Notes under the pieces: model-generated
What the model saw: the letters and a program-made list of their open reading frames with translations, nothing else
What the model was told of the DNA's origin: nothing
The model's database searches: none
Shown here: positions 14,998-23,163 of the stretch, in pieces
How the letters are laid out: each line of letters opens with the position of its first letter
Position numbering within the stretch: position 1 is the stretch's first letter
Source of the DNA: Candidatus Magasanikbacteria bacterium RIFCSPHIGHO2_02_FULL_48_18
Lineage (GTDB): Bacteria > Patescibacteriota > Patescibacteriia > Magasanikbacterales > UBA922
Direction of reading: 5' to 3'
DNA length: 44,216 nucleotides
Assembly (NCBI GenBank): GCA_001784285.1
Contig: MFQC01000008.1
Location: 1-44,216 of the forward strand
Made by a program: the position numbers and the translations under genes

Positions 14998-15942
14998 ATG
15001 TACGATCTTGTCATTATCGGCGCGTCTGCCGCCGGATCCGCCGCCGCCATTTACGCGGCGCGGCGCAATCTCAACTTTCTCGTTATTGCCAAAGATACGG
15101 GCGGTGAAGTGGCTCTTTCCGGCGAAGTGGAAAATTGGCCGGGCGTTATTCATACGACAGGAATTGAATTATCTAAGCAATTTACCAACCATGCAAAGGC
15201 GTATAACGTGAAGATTGAAGAAGGATATGATGTTCTCGGCATTACCCAGGCAGACGGCCACCATGTTGTACACGCAAAAGATATTCTGGGAAAAGACCAA
15301 ACCTACCCGGCCAAAACGGTTATTATTGCAACCGGTATTCATCCGCGTGAACTGAATGCCGAAGGAGAGGCGGCGCTCAAAGGCCGCGGCGTGACCTATT
15401 GCACGGTGTGCGACGGCCCGTTATTCAAAGGAAAAACTACCGCCACCGTCGGATCGGGCAATTCGGCGCTTGAATCCGCGCTGATGATGGCCGGCATCGC
15501 CAAAAAAGTGTATCTTCTCAGCAAGTATGCAAAAGAAGAAAAAAACGGCTTCCCAAAAGGGGAAGATATCTTGGTGCAAAAAGTGAACGCTCTTGCGAAC
15601 GTTGAGATTATGTATCGCGCATCAACAACAAAAATTACCGGAAATGGACTGGTACAAGGACTGACCTACCGAGACGACGCCACACAAGAAGAAAAACATC
15701 TCGCGGTGGATGGCGTTATGGTGCATATTGGCGCGATCCCCAATTCTCAATTTGTGGATTGCGTCAAAAAAACGCCTGGCGGCGACATTGAAATCGATCT
15801 CCTTTGCAAAACGAGCTGTCTTGGTATTTTCGCCGCCGGGGACGTCACCAACATTCCCTACAAACAAATTGCCATTGCGGCCGGGCAAGGGGTGGTGGCC
15901 GCGCTCACGGCCATTGATTACATCAATAAATGGAAAGAATAG
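14998..15942 (+). CDS. trxB: Thioredoxin reductase-like flavoprotein
   Basis: A 314-residue low-molecular-weight pyridine nucleotide-disulfide oxidoreductase that passes electrons from NADPH through FAD to a dithiol. The FAD site GASAAGSAAAIYAARR, the ENWPG segment, the redox pair CTVC (in YCTVCDGP), the nucleotide loop GSGNSALESALMMAG, and the C-terminal GIFAAGDVTNIPYKQIAIAAG are in the normal order for TrxB. The first glycine motif is GASAAG rather than the usual GGGPAG. Its start lies immediately after the inverted repeat element, so its translation could be affected by that hairpin. No thioredoxin gene is nearby. Confidence 0.9.
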   Translation: MYDLVIIGASAAGSAAAIYAARRNLNFLVIAKDTGGEVALSGEVENWPGVIHTTGIELSKQFTNHAKAYNVKIEEGYDVLGITQADGHHVVHAKDILGKDQTYPAKTVIIATGIHPRELNAEGEAALKGRGVTYCTVCDGPLFKGKTTATVGSGNSALESALMMAGIAKKVYLLSKYAKEEKNGFPKGEDILVQKVNALANVEIMYRASTTKITGNGLVQGLTYRDDATQEEKHLAVDGVMVHIGAIPNSQFVDCVKKTPGGDIEIDLLCKTSCLGIFAAGDVTNIPYKQIAIAAGQGVVAALTAIDYINKWKE

Positions 15943-15969
15943 CTGAGACAGCAAGAAAATCCGGCAGTG

Positions 15970-15978
15970 TGTTATACT
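15970..15978 (+). promoter_or_regulatory. Extended -10 promoter of the small membrane gene
   Basis: TGT followed by TATACT (15973-15978). No convincing -35. The leader to ATG 15998 is about 12 nt. Confidence 0.45.
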
Positions 15979-15997
15979 CTATCATAATCCCTTGTCT

Positions 15998-16321
15998 ATG
16001 GACGTCGCGTCTTTTGCCGCTTCAATAGCGAACCCCGCACTACATATTTTTTTTATCGTGGGCGTGTTGGGATCGATTCTGCTTATGTATTCCCAATTTG
16101 TCGAAGCGGAAAATCGCCGCGATCTTATTCGCATGGTTGGCGCGGCGGCGCTCGCCGTGTACGCCATATCTATTGGAAATATCTTATTTATTATTACGAC
16201 GACAGGCATTTTTTTTGCCGCGCTTATTGAATTTGTCGAAATTTACCTTGGTATTCACACGCATTTTCCCGCGGAGATGAAAACGATGATACAAACATAT
16301 AAAAAAGGCGAAAAAAAGTAA
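15998..16321 (+). CDS. Small multi-pass membrane protein
   Basis: 107 residues. A hydrophobic helix lies at about 14-31 (HIFFIVGVLGSILLMY). A basic loop (ENRRDLIR) then precedes a longer hydrophobic stretch at about 46-84 that probably makes two helices, and the tail is charged (YKKGEKK). No family is recognised. The ATG at 15998 is preferred to a TTG two codons earlier because of the promoter placement. It ends 1 nt before the PfkB kinase start, so the two are coupled, but nothing in the sequence ties it to sugar transport specifically. Confidence 0.7.
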   Translation: MDVASFAASIANPALHIFFIVGVLGSILLMYSQFVEAENRRDLIRMVGAAALAVYAISIGNILFIITTTGIFFAALIEFVEIYLGIHTHFPAEMKTMIQTYKKGEKK

Positions 16322-16322
16322 T

Positions 16323-17315
16323 ATGTTCGACCTTATTACCATTGGCGACGCCACCCTCGACCTCTTTGTCGTGATTGACCAACATACCGAGGGTTGTAGC
16401 ATTGATAAAAATAAAAAACACCTTCTCTTGAATTACGGAGAAAAAATTTATATTGAAACAACCACCCAATCCATGGGCGGAAACGCGGCAAACGTGGCCG
16501 TTGGCGCACAAACGCTGGGACTCAAGACGGCGATTGCCACCGAAGTCGGGGCTGACATCAACGGATACGCCATCATGCACGCATTGTCCGAGGCAGGCGT
16601 TCATACATCACTGGTCAAAGCGCTCAAAGGCAAAGAAACGCGGTATTCGGTTGTGCTCAATTATGAAAGCGAACGCACCATTCTCTCGTATCACACGCCA
16701 AGAATATATACACTGCCAAAATTGCCATCAACGGCATATCTCTATTACACGTCTCTTGGAAAATCATTTGAAGGACTGCAAGACACCATGAAAAAACATG
16801 TGGAAAGACATCCTGAAACTCGTTTGGTCATAAACCCCGGTTCATACCAGTTGCGCTATGGGATGAAAAAAATTCAAGAACTCTTTTCGCGGACATTTCT
16901 TGCGTTCTTCAATAAAGAAGAGGCGGCTATTGTGATTGGAGAAAAAGAAGATATCCCAAAAACAATAAAAAAACTCCACTCATTTGGCATTGCGCACGTG
17001 GCAATCACCGATAGCGAGCGCGGATCATACGCATCGGATGGACAAACCGTATGGTTCTTGCCGCCATTTCCCATTGCTCCTCTTGCCAAAACCGGAGCTG
17101 GAGATGCCTATGCCAGCGGTTTTTTGAGCGCTCTATTTTACAAAAAATCAATCCCCGACGCCATGCGGTGGGGCACGGCAAATGCCGGCGGCGTCATCCA
17201 AGAATTTGGCGCGCAAAAAGGATTGCTCAACAACCAAAGAATGCGCCGCGTTCTTGCACAATACAAAAAAATCGTCCCGGAACAATATACAAAAAAGGCC
17301 GCACAGCTTGACTGA
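16323..17315 (+). CDS. PfkB-family carbohydrate/nucleoside kinase
   Basis: 330 residues of the ribokinase/PfkB fold, ATP-dependent kinases of sugars or nucleosides. The N-terminal strand FDLITIGDATLDLFV, the substrate glycines MGGNAANVAVGAQTLG, and the catalytic anion-hole motif KTGAGDAYASGFLSALF (with the base Asp) are all present. Substrate specificity within the family (ribose, fructose, adenosine or others) cannot be read from the motifs. It starts 1 nt after the stop of the small membrane gene. Its last codons overlap the promoter of the next unit. Confidence 0.88.
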   Translation: MFDLITIGDATLDLFVVIDQHTEGCSIDKNKKHLLLNYGEKIYIETTTQSMGGNAANVAVGAQTLGLKTAIATEVGADINGYAIMHALSEAGVHTSLVKALKGKETRYSVVLNYESERTILSYHTPRIYTLPKLPSTAYLYYTSLGKSFEGLQDTMKKHVERHPETRLVINPGSYQLRYGMKKIQELFSRTFLAFFNKEEAAIVIGEKEDIPKTIKKLHSFGIAHVAITDSERGSYASDGQTVWFLPPFPIAPLAKTGAGDAYASGFLSALFYKKSIPDAMRWGTANAGGVIQEFGAQKGLLNNQRMRRVLAQYKKIVPEQYTKKAAQLD

Positions 17316-17336
17316 GAGAAGAAAAAGCGATATACT
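17308..17336 (+). promoter_or_regulatory. Promoter of the ATP-grasp/RimK-like unit
   Basis: TTGACT (17308-17313), 17 bp, TATACT (17331-17336). The -35 overlaps the stop of the PfkB gene. The leader to ATG 17381 holds a small GTCC-TAC-GGAC hairpin. Confidence 0.7.
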
Positions 17337-17380
17337 CCCTGTTACGCCTTTTTTAGGCCACTGTCCTACGGACACTTCCT

Positions 17381-18742
17381 ATGGCATATCTCAATCCCAA
17401 ACATCTCAACCTGCTCGTGGGAAAACTCTACGACCAAGTGTTGCGGACCATTCGGGAAACGGAAGAAAAAAAAGAAAAAAATATCATTCTGTTTACCGGA
17501 AAAATTTTTGGTCATATTATTGATGCCATACGCACATATCAAAAAAAAGAAGGAATTTCTTTTCGGATTGCATTATTTCATGACGCAAAAACAAAACTGG
17601 ATGCCACAAGCGAACAGCACCGCGACAAACTCGATCTCATATTATCCTGCGATATAACGGACGATGCGGCCATTCAAAAAACATTTCTGCCGTACCAGGA
17701 TGAATTGCTGGCAATCACCTGCCGCTCGGAAAGCGAAATCCCGCTTTTGGCGCGCCTTATTCCATTTCTTCCCTATCTCAACGCGCCAACCACGGAATCG
17801 CTTCGGTGGGCGACGGATAAAATTTTGATGCGCGAAAGAATGAGCGTCCACAATCCTTCCATGATTCCGGCATTCCGGGTGATATCCGAGGTGACCCAAG
17901 CGACGCTGAAAGAAGTAGAAGAAGAGGTGGAATTTCCAATGATCATCAAGCCTGCGGGACTTGGCGCGAGCCGGCTCGTCACCATTTGCTATCACAAAGA
18001 AGAACTCGAAGACGAGCTGAAAAAAGTATTGAAAAAAATCCAAAGCGTGTATAAAGATGCGGGCGGCAAGTGGGAACCGCGCGTCCTCGTGGAACATTTC
18101 ATTGAAGGCGACATGTATTCTATTGACGCCTATGTGACCGGCCAGGGAGCTATTGCCTTCTGCCCCGTCGTCCATATCAAAACCGGCAAAACCATCGGAT
18201 TTGATGATTTTTTCGGATATCAGCAAATAACTCCAACGCTTTTGAATACGGAAAGCATTGCCGGCGTCCATGCGGTTGCGACTTCGGCCATCTATGCGCT
18301 CGGCCTCAAGCACACAACCGCCCATATTGAACTGTTCAAAACAGAAGACGGATGGAAAATTATTGAAGTTGGACCCCGAGTCGGCGGATTCCGCCACATG
18401 ATGTATGAATGTTCGCACGGAATCAATCACACCATGAATGACATCCTTGTTCGGATAGGCAAAAAAACGATCGTGCCAAAAAAAACGAAAGGATACAGCG
18501 TTGCCATGAAATTTTTTGCGAAAGAAGAAGGAAAACTCACGAGACTCGGCGGCGTTAAAAAAATCCAGGAACTCAAATCATTCAAAACCATCTACATTCA
18601 TAAACAAATCGGCGACCACTGCGCGTATGCCAAAAATGGCGGGAGTAGCGTCTTTGATATTATTATGTTCAATAAAGAGCGACCCGCGCTCTTGGCTGAC
18701 ATTCGACGGCTGGAACAAACCATTGACATCGCGACGGAATAG
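17381..18742 (+). CDS. ATP-grasp ligase of unknown substrate
   Basis: A 453-residue protein with a pre-ATP-grasp N-terminal domain (about 1-150) and an ATP-grasp core: FPMIIKPAGLGASRLV (nucleotide loop), VLVEHFIEGDMYSIDAYV, and the metal-binding segment HIELFKTEDGWKIIEVGPRVGGFRHMM. This matches carboxylate-amine ligases of the CarB/PurK-like superfamily. The C-terminal 90 residues (KGYSVAMKFFAKEEGKL onward) resemble the extra lid domain of such ligases. It is followed after 10 nt by a RimK-like ligase, so the two likely build consecutive amide bonds. No target protein or small carrier is encoded next to them. Confidence 0.8.
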   Translation: MAYLNPKHLNLLVGKLYDQVLRTIRETEEKKEKNIILFTGKIFGHIIDAIRTYQKKEGISFRIALFHDAKTKLDATSEQHRDKLDLILSCDITDDAAIQKTFLPYQDELLAITCRSESEIPLLARLIPFLPYLNAPTTESLRWATDKILMRERMSVHNPSMIPAFRVISEVTQATLKEVEEEVEFPMIIKPAGLGASRLVTICYHKEELEDELKKVLKKIQSVYKDAGGKWEPRVLVEHFIEGDMYSIDAYVTGQGAIAFCPVVHIKTGKTIGFDDFFGYQQITPTLLNTESIAGVHAVATSAIYALGLKHTTAHIELFKTEDGWKIIEVGPRVGGFRHMMYECSHGINHTMNDILVRIGKKTIVPKKTKGYSVAMKFFAKEEGKLTRLGGVKKIQELKSFKTIYIHKQIGDHCAYAKNGGSSVFDIIMFNKERPALLADIRRLEQTIDIATE

Positions 18743-18752
18743 GCCAACATAT

Positions 18753-19685
18753 ATGATCATTCACATACTCACGCATGCGCGCCCGCACAACCCGGATTCC
18801 GCGCTTACCAAAAGTCTTGATCTCCTCACGCATGCGGCCGAACGATTGGGCCATGCCATCGAAATTGTGGAAGCCAAAAAGTGCAAACTGAAATTTTATA
18901 AAGAAACAAAAATTCTCATTGAAAACAAAAAACCGCGCATTGATGTGCTCGTCGTGAAAGCGACATTTTCAGGAAACATGATTGACGCGCATGCGCCGCT
19001 TGTCCGGCAGTTTGAATTGGCGGGGATTCCCGTTGTCAATCGATACCAGCCGATTGTGCGCGCCAGCAATAAAATTTTGACACTCCAAACGCTCCACCAG
19101 AAAGGCATCCCCATGCCAAAAACATTTGTGGTCCGCTCTGCTGAATACATTGAAGACGTTATGAAAGATATCGGCAGTTATCCGGTCATTCTTAAAACTG
19201 CATCCGGATCTTCCGGCATCGGCGTTTCCATTATTGAAAGCAAACGGGGATTGCAGTCCATTATTCAGCTCCTCTCCGAACAAGAAAATGCCGCGCCCAT
19301 TATTATTCAAGAATATGTGAAAGAATCACGCGGCAAAGACATTCGCGTATTTATTGTGGGAGGCGCCATTATCGCCGCCATGGAGCGGGTTGCAACCCAA
19401 AAGGGGGAGTTCCGATCAAACTTCAGCCTCGGAGGAAAAGTAAAAATTGCGAGCTTGAGTGAAAAAGAAAAATCAATTTCCCTTCGCGCCGCCGAGGCTT
19501 GCGGCCTTGATTTTGCAGGCGTTGATGTGATGCGGACCAAGACAGGGCCAAAAATCATCGAAGTCAATTCCAACCCGGGGCTCGAAGGCATCACGCAAGC
19601 GACCGGCGTTGATGTGGCCGGCGCCATTATTGCCTATGCGGTAAAAAAAGCAAAAAAGCGCTATTCAGAGGCGAGAAAGACATAG
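18753..19685 (+). CDS. RimK-like ATP-grasp ligase
   Basis: 310 residues resembling RimK/LysX glutamate ligases, which add amino acids to a carboxyl or amino end using ATP. The N-terminal domain (MIIHILTHARPHNPDSALTK) leads to an ATP-grasp core with YPVILKTASGSSGIGVSII, IIQEYVKESRGKDIRVFIVGG, the RimK-typical block EFRSNFSLGGK, and the metal segment PKIIEVNSNPGLEGI. I placed the start at the ATG at 18753; the long upstream frame is a shadow of the preceding gene. Its 3' end overlaps the convergent hypothetical gene by 25 bp. Exact substrate unknown; no LysW-like carrier seen. Confidence 0.85.
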   Translation: MIIHILTHARPHNPDSALTKSLDLLTHAAERLGHAIEIVEAKKCKLKFYKETKILIENKKPRIDVLVVKATFSGNMIDAHAPLVRQFELAGIPVVNRYQPIVRASNKILTLQTLHQKGIPMPKTFVVRSAEYIEDVMKDIGSYPVILKTASGSSGIGVSIIESKRGLQSIIQLLSEQENAAPIIIQEYVKESRGKDIRVFIVGGAIIAAMERVATQKGEFRSNFSLGGKVKIASLSEKEKSISLRAAEACGLDFAGVDVMRTKTGPKIIEVNSNPGLEGITQATGVDVAGAIIAYAVKKAKKRYSEARKT

Positions 19686-20395
19686 CGTCCAAGATCGACG
19701 CGCCGTCCTTCGAAGTGTTCCCCGGCGCGGCACACTGCCGCATAGGAGGTGTTGGTTGCCAGAAGACACAGCCCATGTTCAAACGCGCGAATCTGGGTGC
19801 GGATTTCTGCGGCAAGATGCGGATGCTCTTGTTCCAGATCCGCCATGTCGCGCAAGGCGTCGAGACGCTCTTCTATATGTTTCAGAATAATTAAAAACTC
19901 CTCGACGCGTTCTTCAAAATGTTCTCGTTGAAGCCCGCGTATTTCCTGAAGCACGTATTCGCGCAGGCCCTGTCGCATATCGACAAATGCCGCGCAACAT
20001 ATTGTTCTCTCTTCCGGAGAAAAATGAGATGTCACATGCTTGCCCCTTTTTAAATCGCGAAATGTATGCCCTTCTTCCAAAAAGGACCTGTACGCGCGCC
20101 TCGCTTCGGGAGATAATTTCTGTAAAAAAAATTTTTCTCCCAGCCGCCCCTCTTCAATATCCATAAATTCGTCAAATGCTTTGCGGTATGGCCATACTTT
20201 TTTTCCAAAAGACACTACCATGGTTTCCAATTCTTCCACGCTCAAGGAATCATCAAGCTCGGCCGCTTCAGAGGCAACCGCCATGTCCTGAAGGGTCTCC
20301 TGGGGCACATAGCAAGAAACCTCTCGATAGAGATGATGAAAGATGTCCCGTGTATGGCGCAATAATTGATTGTGTGTTTGAGGGGAAGAGAGCAT
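19661..20395 (-). CDS. Hypothetical helical protein
   Basis: A 244-residue soluble protein, rich in Glu/Arg/Leu and predicted largely alpha-helical (for example EHFEERVEEFLIILKHIEERLDAL). It has no signal peptide and no motif I recognise. A Cys-Cys pair occurs in ERTICCAAFVD. The ATG at 20395 lies 4 nt after the stop of the exonuclease gene, so it belongs to the exonuclease operon. The start of the longer frame is rejected because it overlaps that gene. Its 3' end overlaps the oppositely oriented RimK-like gene by 25 bp. Confidence 0.65.
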   Translation of the reverse strand: MLSSPQTHNQLLRHTRDIFHHLYREVSCYVPQETLQDMAVASEAAELDDSLSVEELETMVVSFGKKVWPYRKAFDEFMDIEEGRLGEKFFLQKLSPEARRAYRSFLEEGHTFRDLKRGKHVTSHFSPEERTICCAAFVDMRQGLREYVLQEIRGLQREHFEERVEEFLIILKHIEERLDALRDMADLEQEHPHLAAEIRTQIRAFEHGLCLLATNTSYAAVCRAGEHFEGRRVDLGRYVFLASE

Positions 20396-20399
20396 AGCA

Positions 20400-21068
20400 T
20401 TATGATGAGAGATATTCTTTCCAGCGGAGATACAGGGTGCGCGTGGCGAAAAGATCGCCCGCGCAATAGCGCGCGATGTCGGTGTACGCTCCTTTTTGGA
20501 AGAGCGGCAAAACGTCATGGCCAGTAATGCCATTTCCCTTTGGCGACGCAATGCCAAATGATTTGCAAAAAAAATCAAGATTGAATTTTCTGACCGCGCC
20601 GTAAAATGTGAGCTGTTCCAGGAGATCAACATGATTTTCCGTGCTGTACCGATACGGCATGATATTTTTGCTGGGCTTTACCGACAGGATCGCGGACCGC
20701 AACAGAAGAACGGGGCAGTCAAAACATCGGCCGTTAAATGTGACAAATTGATGCGCGTGGGCAATAGCGTTCCAAAATTTTTCCAAGATATCTTTTTCCG
20801 ACCCGGTCTCGTATTTTATTCCATTTTCTTCCCACGTATCAATTTTTGTCTCTCCGCTTTGAAAATATACCGCGCCTTTTTGGCTCTCGACCGCGAGCAT
20901 CCCAATCGCGACGATAGTATTGGTCGGAGCCCACAGCGCCATTTGCTCTTTTACTTTTTCTTGTTCTTCTTTTCTATCGGCGAATTTCAACAAATACTCC
21001 CGAGATATGGCATCCAAAGAGTCAAAATCAACAGGGACGGTTTCGATGTCAAAAATGATAGTAGCCAT
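20400..21068 (-). CDS. Predicted 3'-5' exonuclease (PolB exonuclease-like)
   Basis: 222 residues with the DEDD-type exonuclease layout of the DNA_pol_B_exo2 family. Exo I is IIFDIETVPVD (residues 4-14), Exo II is FVTFNGRCFDCPVLLLR, and Exo III-like is YCAGDLFATRTLYLRW. The catalytic acidic residues D7 and E9, and the Asp residues in the later motifs, are present. It probably degrades single-stranded DNA ends during repair. The ATG at 21068 is chosen because it starts directly at the first catalytic strand. It is coupled by 1 nt to the upstream secreted protein gene and by 4 nt to the downstream hypothetical gene. Confidence 0.85.
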   Translation of the reverse strand: MATIIFDIETVPVDFDSLDAISREYLLKFADRKEEQEKVKEQMALWAPTNTIVAIGMLAVESQKGAVYFQSGETKIDTWEENGIKYETGSEKDILEKFWNAIAHAHQFVTFNGRCFDCPVLLLRSAILSVKPSKNIMPYRYSTENHVDLLEQLTFYGAVRKFNLDFFCKSFGIASPKGNGITGHDVLPLFQKGAYTDIARYCAGDLFATRTLYLRWKEYLSS

Positions 21069-21069
21069 G

Positions 21070-21816
21070 CTATTCACTCTCAACCAGCAATCCCTCGCCG
21101 AGCGGATTATATCCATTGAGCACTTCTATACCATCGGCAAATCCATCACCATCCGTGTCTTTCTTTTTTGGATCCGTTCCCCACGCGCTCACTTCATCGG
21201 CATCGGATATGCCATCAAAATCAGAATCAAATTCCACTACGCTCGTGCCAAGCGACCGCTCCTCGTCATCGGGCAGGCCATCCCGATCTTGATCGTCCGT
21301 CGGTATGGCGGGGTTGGGCGCTTTGAGAACATCCGGCGCAATCGCCGCGGTGTCTCGGGTTTCGGATTGCGGCGGCGCAAAAGACGCGAGCGGGCCGGCG
21401 ATCACTTCTTTCAACCCGTCAACCACTGACAAAAGCCCCCGCTCTGCAAGCCGCGCCTTGTCCTGTTCGTCCGCCGTTTCAATATATGCTTCCACTTTTC
21501 CAATATGCTTTTTTGCTCTTTTGACAAGGACAGGAATAACATCCTCTTTCGCGTTTGCGTCTTGAGACCCGTTCAACTGTTCTGCGAGGTCAACATACGA
21601 CGCCGCATACGCGACTCGTTTTTCCGCCTTTTTTTCTCCATCAAAGGTAACCAACAAAGACGTCCATTCTCCCACCCCGCGAAAAAACAAACCAACGGAA
21701 CCGGGCGGGGATATGGTGGTTTTTGGCATGCTTTCTTGTCCTTCTTGGGCCAAAGCGAACGACCCCGCCGAGAATGAAACAAGAATCACAGCGAGGAAAA
21801 CAATGAGGTATTTCAT
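21070..21816 (-). CDS. Secreted protein with thrombospondin type 3-like calcium repeats
   Basis: 248 residues with a clear signal peptide (MKYLIVFLAVILVSFSAGSFALAQ, cut near residue 24). A helical central domain (residues 40-150) resembles secreted helical domains common in these bacteria. The C-terminal part holds three Asp-rich calcium repeats: DQDRDGLPDDEE, DSDFDGISDADE and DTDGDGFADGIEV. The protein should be exported and calcium-stabilised at the cell surface. Its association with an exonuclease gene 1 nt downstream looks like operon packing, though a functional link is possible. Expressed from the promoter at 21846-21874. Confidence 0.8.
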   Translation of the reverse strand: MKYLIVFLAVILVSFSAGSFALAQEGQESMPKTTISPPGSVGLFFRGVGEWTSLLVTFDGEKKAEKRVAYAASYVDLAEQLNGSQDANAKEDVIPVLVKRAKKHIGKVEAYIETADEQDKARLAERGLLSVVDGLKEVIAGPLASFAPPQSETRDTAAIAPDVLKAPNPAIPTDDQDRDGLPDDEERSLGTSVVEFDSDFDGISDADEVSAWGTDPKKKDTDGDGFADGIEVLNGYNPLGEGLLVESE

Positions 21817-21845
21817 AATTGAAAGGTATCTTAAAACTTTTTTCA

Positions 21846-21874
21846 AGTATACACAAAAACTCATCTCCGCACAA
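21846..21874 (-). promoter_or_regulatory. Promoter of the secreted-protein/exonuclease unit
   Basis: On the minus strand TTGTGC (21874-21869), 17 bp, TATACT (21851-21846). It is divergent from the recombinase promoter 12 bp away. Confidence 0.6.
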
Positions 21875-21885
21875 TCCATATTGTA

Positions 21886-21914
21886 TTGACGAATCTTTCC
21901 GAGCGTCGTACAAT
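21886..21914 (+). promoter_or_regulatory. Promoter of the Xer-type recombinase
   Basis: TTGACG (21886-21891), 17 bp, TACAAT (21909-21914). The leader to ATG 21947 is about 25 nt. Confidence 0.65.
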
Positions 21915-21946
21915 ATGTATATTCTCCCGCTCTCTGGAGCCCTTGT

Positions 21947-22966
21947 ATGCCATCTGTTTCTCTTCACACGCTTCTCGACCAATTTTTGGAATACCTTGAA
22001 ATTGAAAAAAATCGAAGTCAAAAAACCATTCAAAATTATCATTTCTACCTTTCGCGATTTCTGTCCTGGTTTGGAGAAGACAAAAAACCGGAAAACATTT
22101 CACACGATGCTATTCGCGAATATCGCATCTGGCTCAACCGGCTGGCGGATGCGCACGGGGAACCATTGAAAAAAAATACCCAAAATTATCACCTCATTTC
22201 TCTTCGGTCGTTTCTCAAATATCTGGCAAAACGGGATATCCCGACACTGTCTGCTGAAAAAATTGAACTTATGAAAATGCCGGATCGGGATATTTCTTTT
22301 ATTGAAGGAAGCGACGTTGACCGGCTTCTCGAAATGCCGCTCCTTGAAGGAAACAGAAAAGAAGCAATCTCAGACACAATCAATACGACGCTCATAAAAT
22401 ATCGGGACAAGGCCATTTTGGAAATGCTTTTCTCCACCGGCCTGCGCGTGTCCGAGACCATTGGACTCAAAAAAGAGCAAATCAATTTGAAAAAAGACGA
22501 GTTTACGGTTTTGGGAAAAGGAAAAAAAAGCAGGGTGGTCTTTCTTTCGGAACAGGCCCGCTATTGGCTGAAAAAATATCTCGACATCAGAACCGATGCC
22601 AATCCTTTTTTATTTATTTCCCACGATAAACGGACATCCGCGTCGTCTCTGCCCGCCCGAGCCAAGAAACAGAAAAAAAATGTGCGGTCAAAAATCGAAC
22701 GCGAACAATCACTCACCGCGCGTTCTGTCCAGAGACTGGTGCAGAAATACGCGAAAGCGGCCGGAATCACCAAACCGGTGACCCCCCATTCTCTGCGTCA
22801 TTCCTTTGCGACCGATTTGTTGTATAATGGGGCAGATATCCGATCGGTGCAATCAATGCTCGGCCATTCTTCCATTACCACCACCCAAATTTATACGCAC
22901 ATTACGGATAGGGAGCTCCGTAATATCCATAAAAAATTCCATGGCAAACGGAGAGGGTCACATTGA
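21947..22966 (+). CDS. Tyrosine recombinase (XerC/XerD-like)
   Basis: 339 residues. The N-terminal SAM-like core-binding domain is EYLEIEKNRSQKTIQNYHFYL. The C-terminal catalytic domain has the full set of active-site residues: Arg in STGLRVSE, Lys in GKGKKSRVVFL, HSLRHSFATDLL (H-x-x-R), LGHSSITTTQ and the nucleophilic Tyr in QIYTHI. It resolves chromosome dimers if it is the housekeeping Xer. It is about 40 residues longer than standard XerD owing to a Lys-rich insert between the Lys strand and HSLRH. A second recombinase at 43208-44050 means only one may be the dif-acting enzyme. Confidence 0.92.
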   Translation: MPSVSLHTLLDQFLEYLEIEKNRSQKTIQNYHFYLSRFLSWFGEDKKPENISHDAIREYRIWLNRLADAHGEPLKKNTQNYHLISLRSFLKYLAKRDIPTLSAEKIELMKMPDRDISFIEGSDVDRLLEMPLLEGNRKEAISDTINTTLIKYRDKAILEMLFSTGLRVSETIGLKKEQINLKKDEFTVLGKGKKSRVVFLSEQARYWLKKYLDIRTDANPFLFISHDKRTSASSLPARAKKQKKNVRSKIEREQSLTARSVQRLVQKYAKAAGITKPVTPHSLRHSFATDLLYNGADIRSVQSMLGHSSITTTQIYTHITDRELRNIHKKFHGKRRGSH

Positions 22967-22991
22967 CACATGAGCCTTTTTGCCGCATAGT
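22963..22991 (+). promoter_or_regulatory. Promoter of tRNA-Arg
   Basis: TTGACA (22963-22968, overlapping the recombinase stop), 17 bp, CATAGT (22986-22991). It lies 20 bp before the mature tRNA end. Confidence 0.55.
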
Positions 22992-23010
22992 AAGGCAAGA
23001 ATTTTGTCAT

Positions 23011-23082
23011 GACCCTGTAGTTAAATGGATATAACAGGAGCCTTCTAAGCTCCGGTTCGAGGTTCGATTCCTCGCGGGGTCA
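23011..23082 (+). tRNA. tRNA-Arg (anticodon UCU)
   Basis: Acceptor GACCCTG/CGGGGTC (one G-U pair), anticodon stem GGAGC/GCTCC with loop CTTCTAA giving TCT at 23044-23046, and T arm CGAGG-TTCGATT-CCTCG. Discriminator A at 23082. CCA is not encoded. Reads AGA/AGG codons. Confidence 0.93.
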
Positions 23083-23093
23083 CAGTTTGACCA

Positions 23094-23160
23094 TTGACAA
23101 TTAACTCTTGACAGTTGATAATAGAGCCAATTGTCAATAGTTAATATGTTAATTATCAAC
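23094..23160. repeat. Inverted TTGACAA/TTGTCAA-type repeat block
   Basis: ATTGACAATT (from about 23094) and GTTGATAAT face AATTGTCAAT and ATTATCAAC further right. The unit spacing is roughly 7 nt, and the whole block can fold. It fills the 80 bp between tRNA-Arg and the stomatin-like gene. Confidence 0.65.
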
Positions 23161-23163
23161 TCT

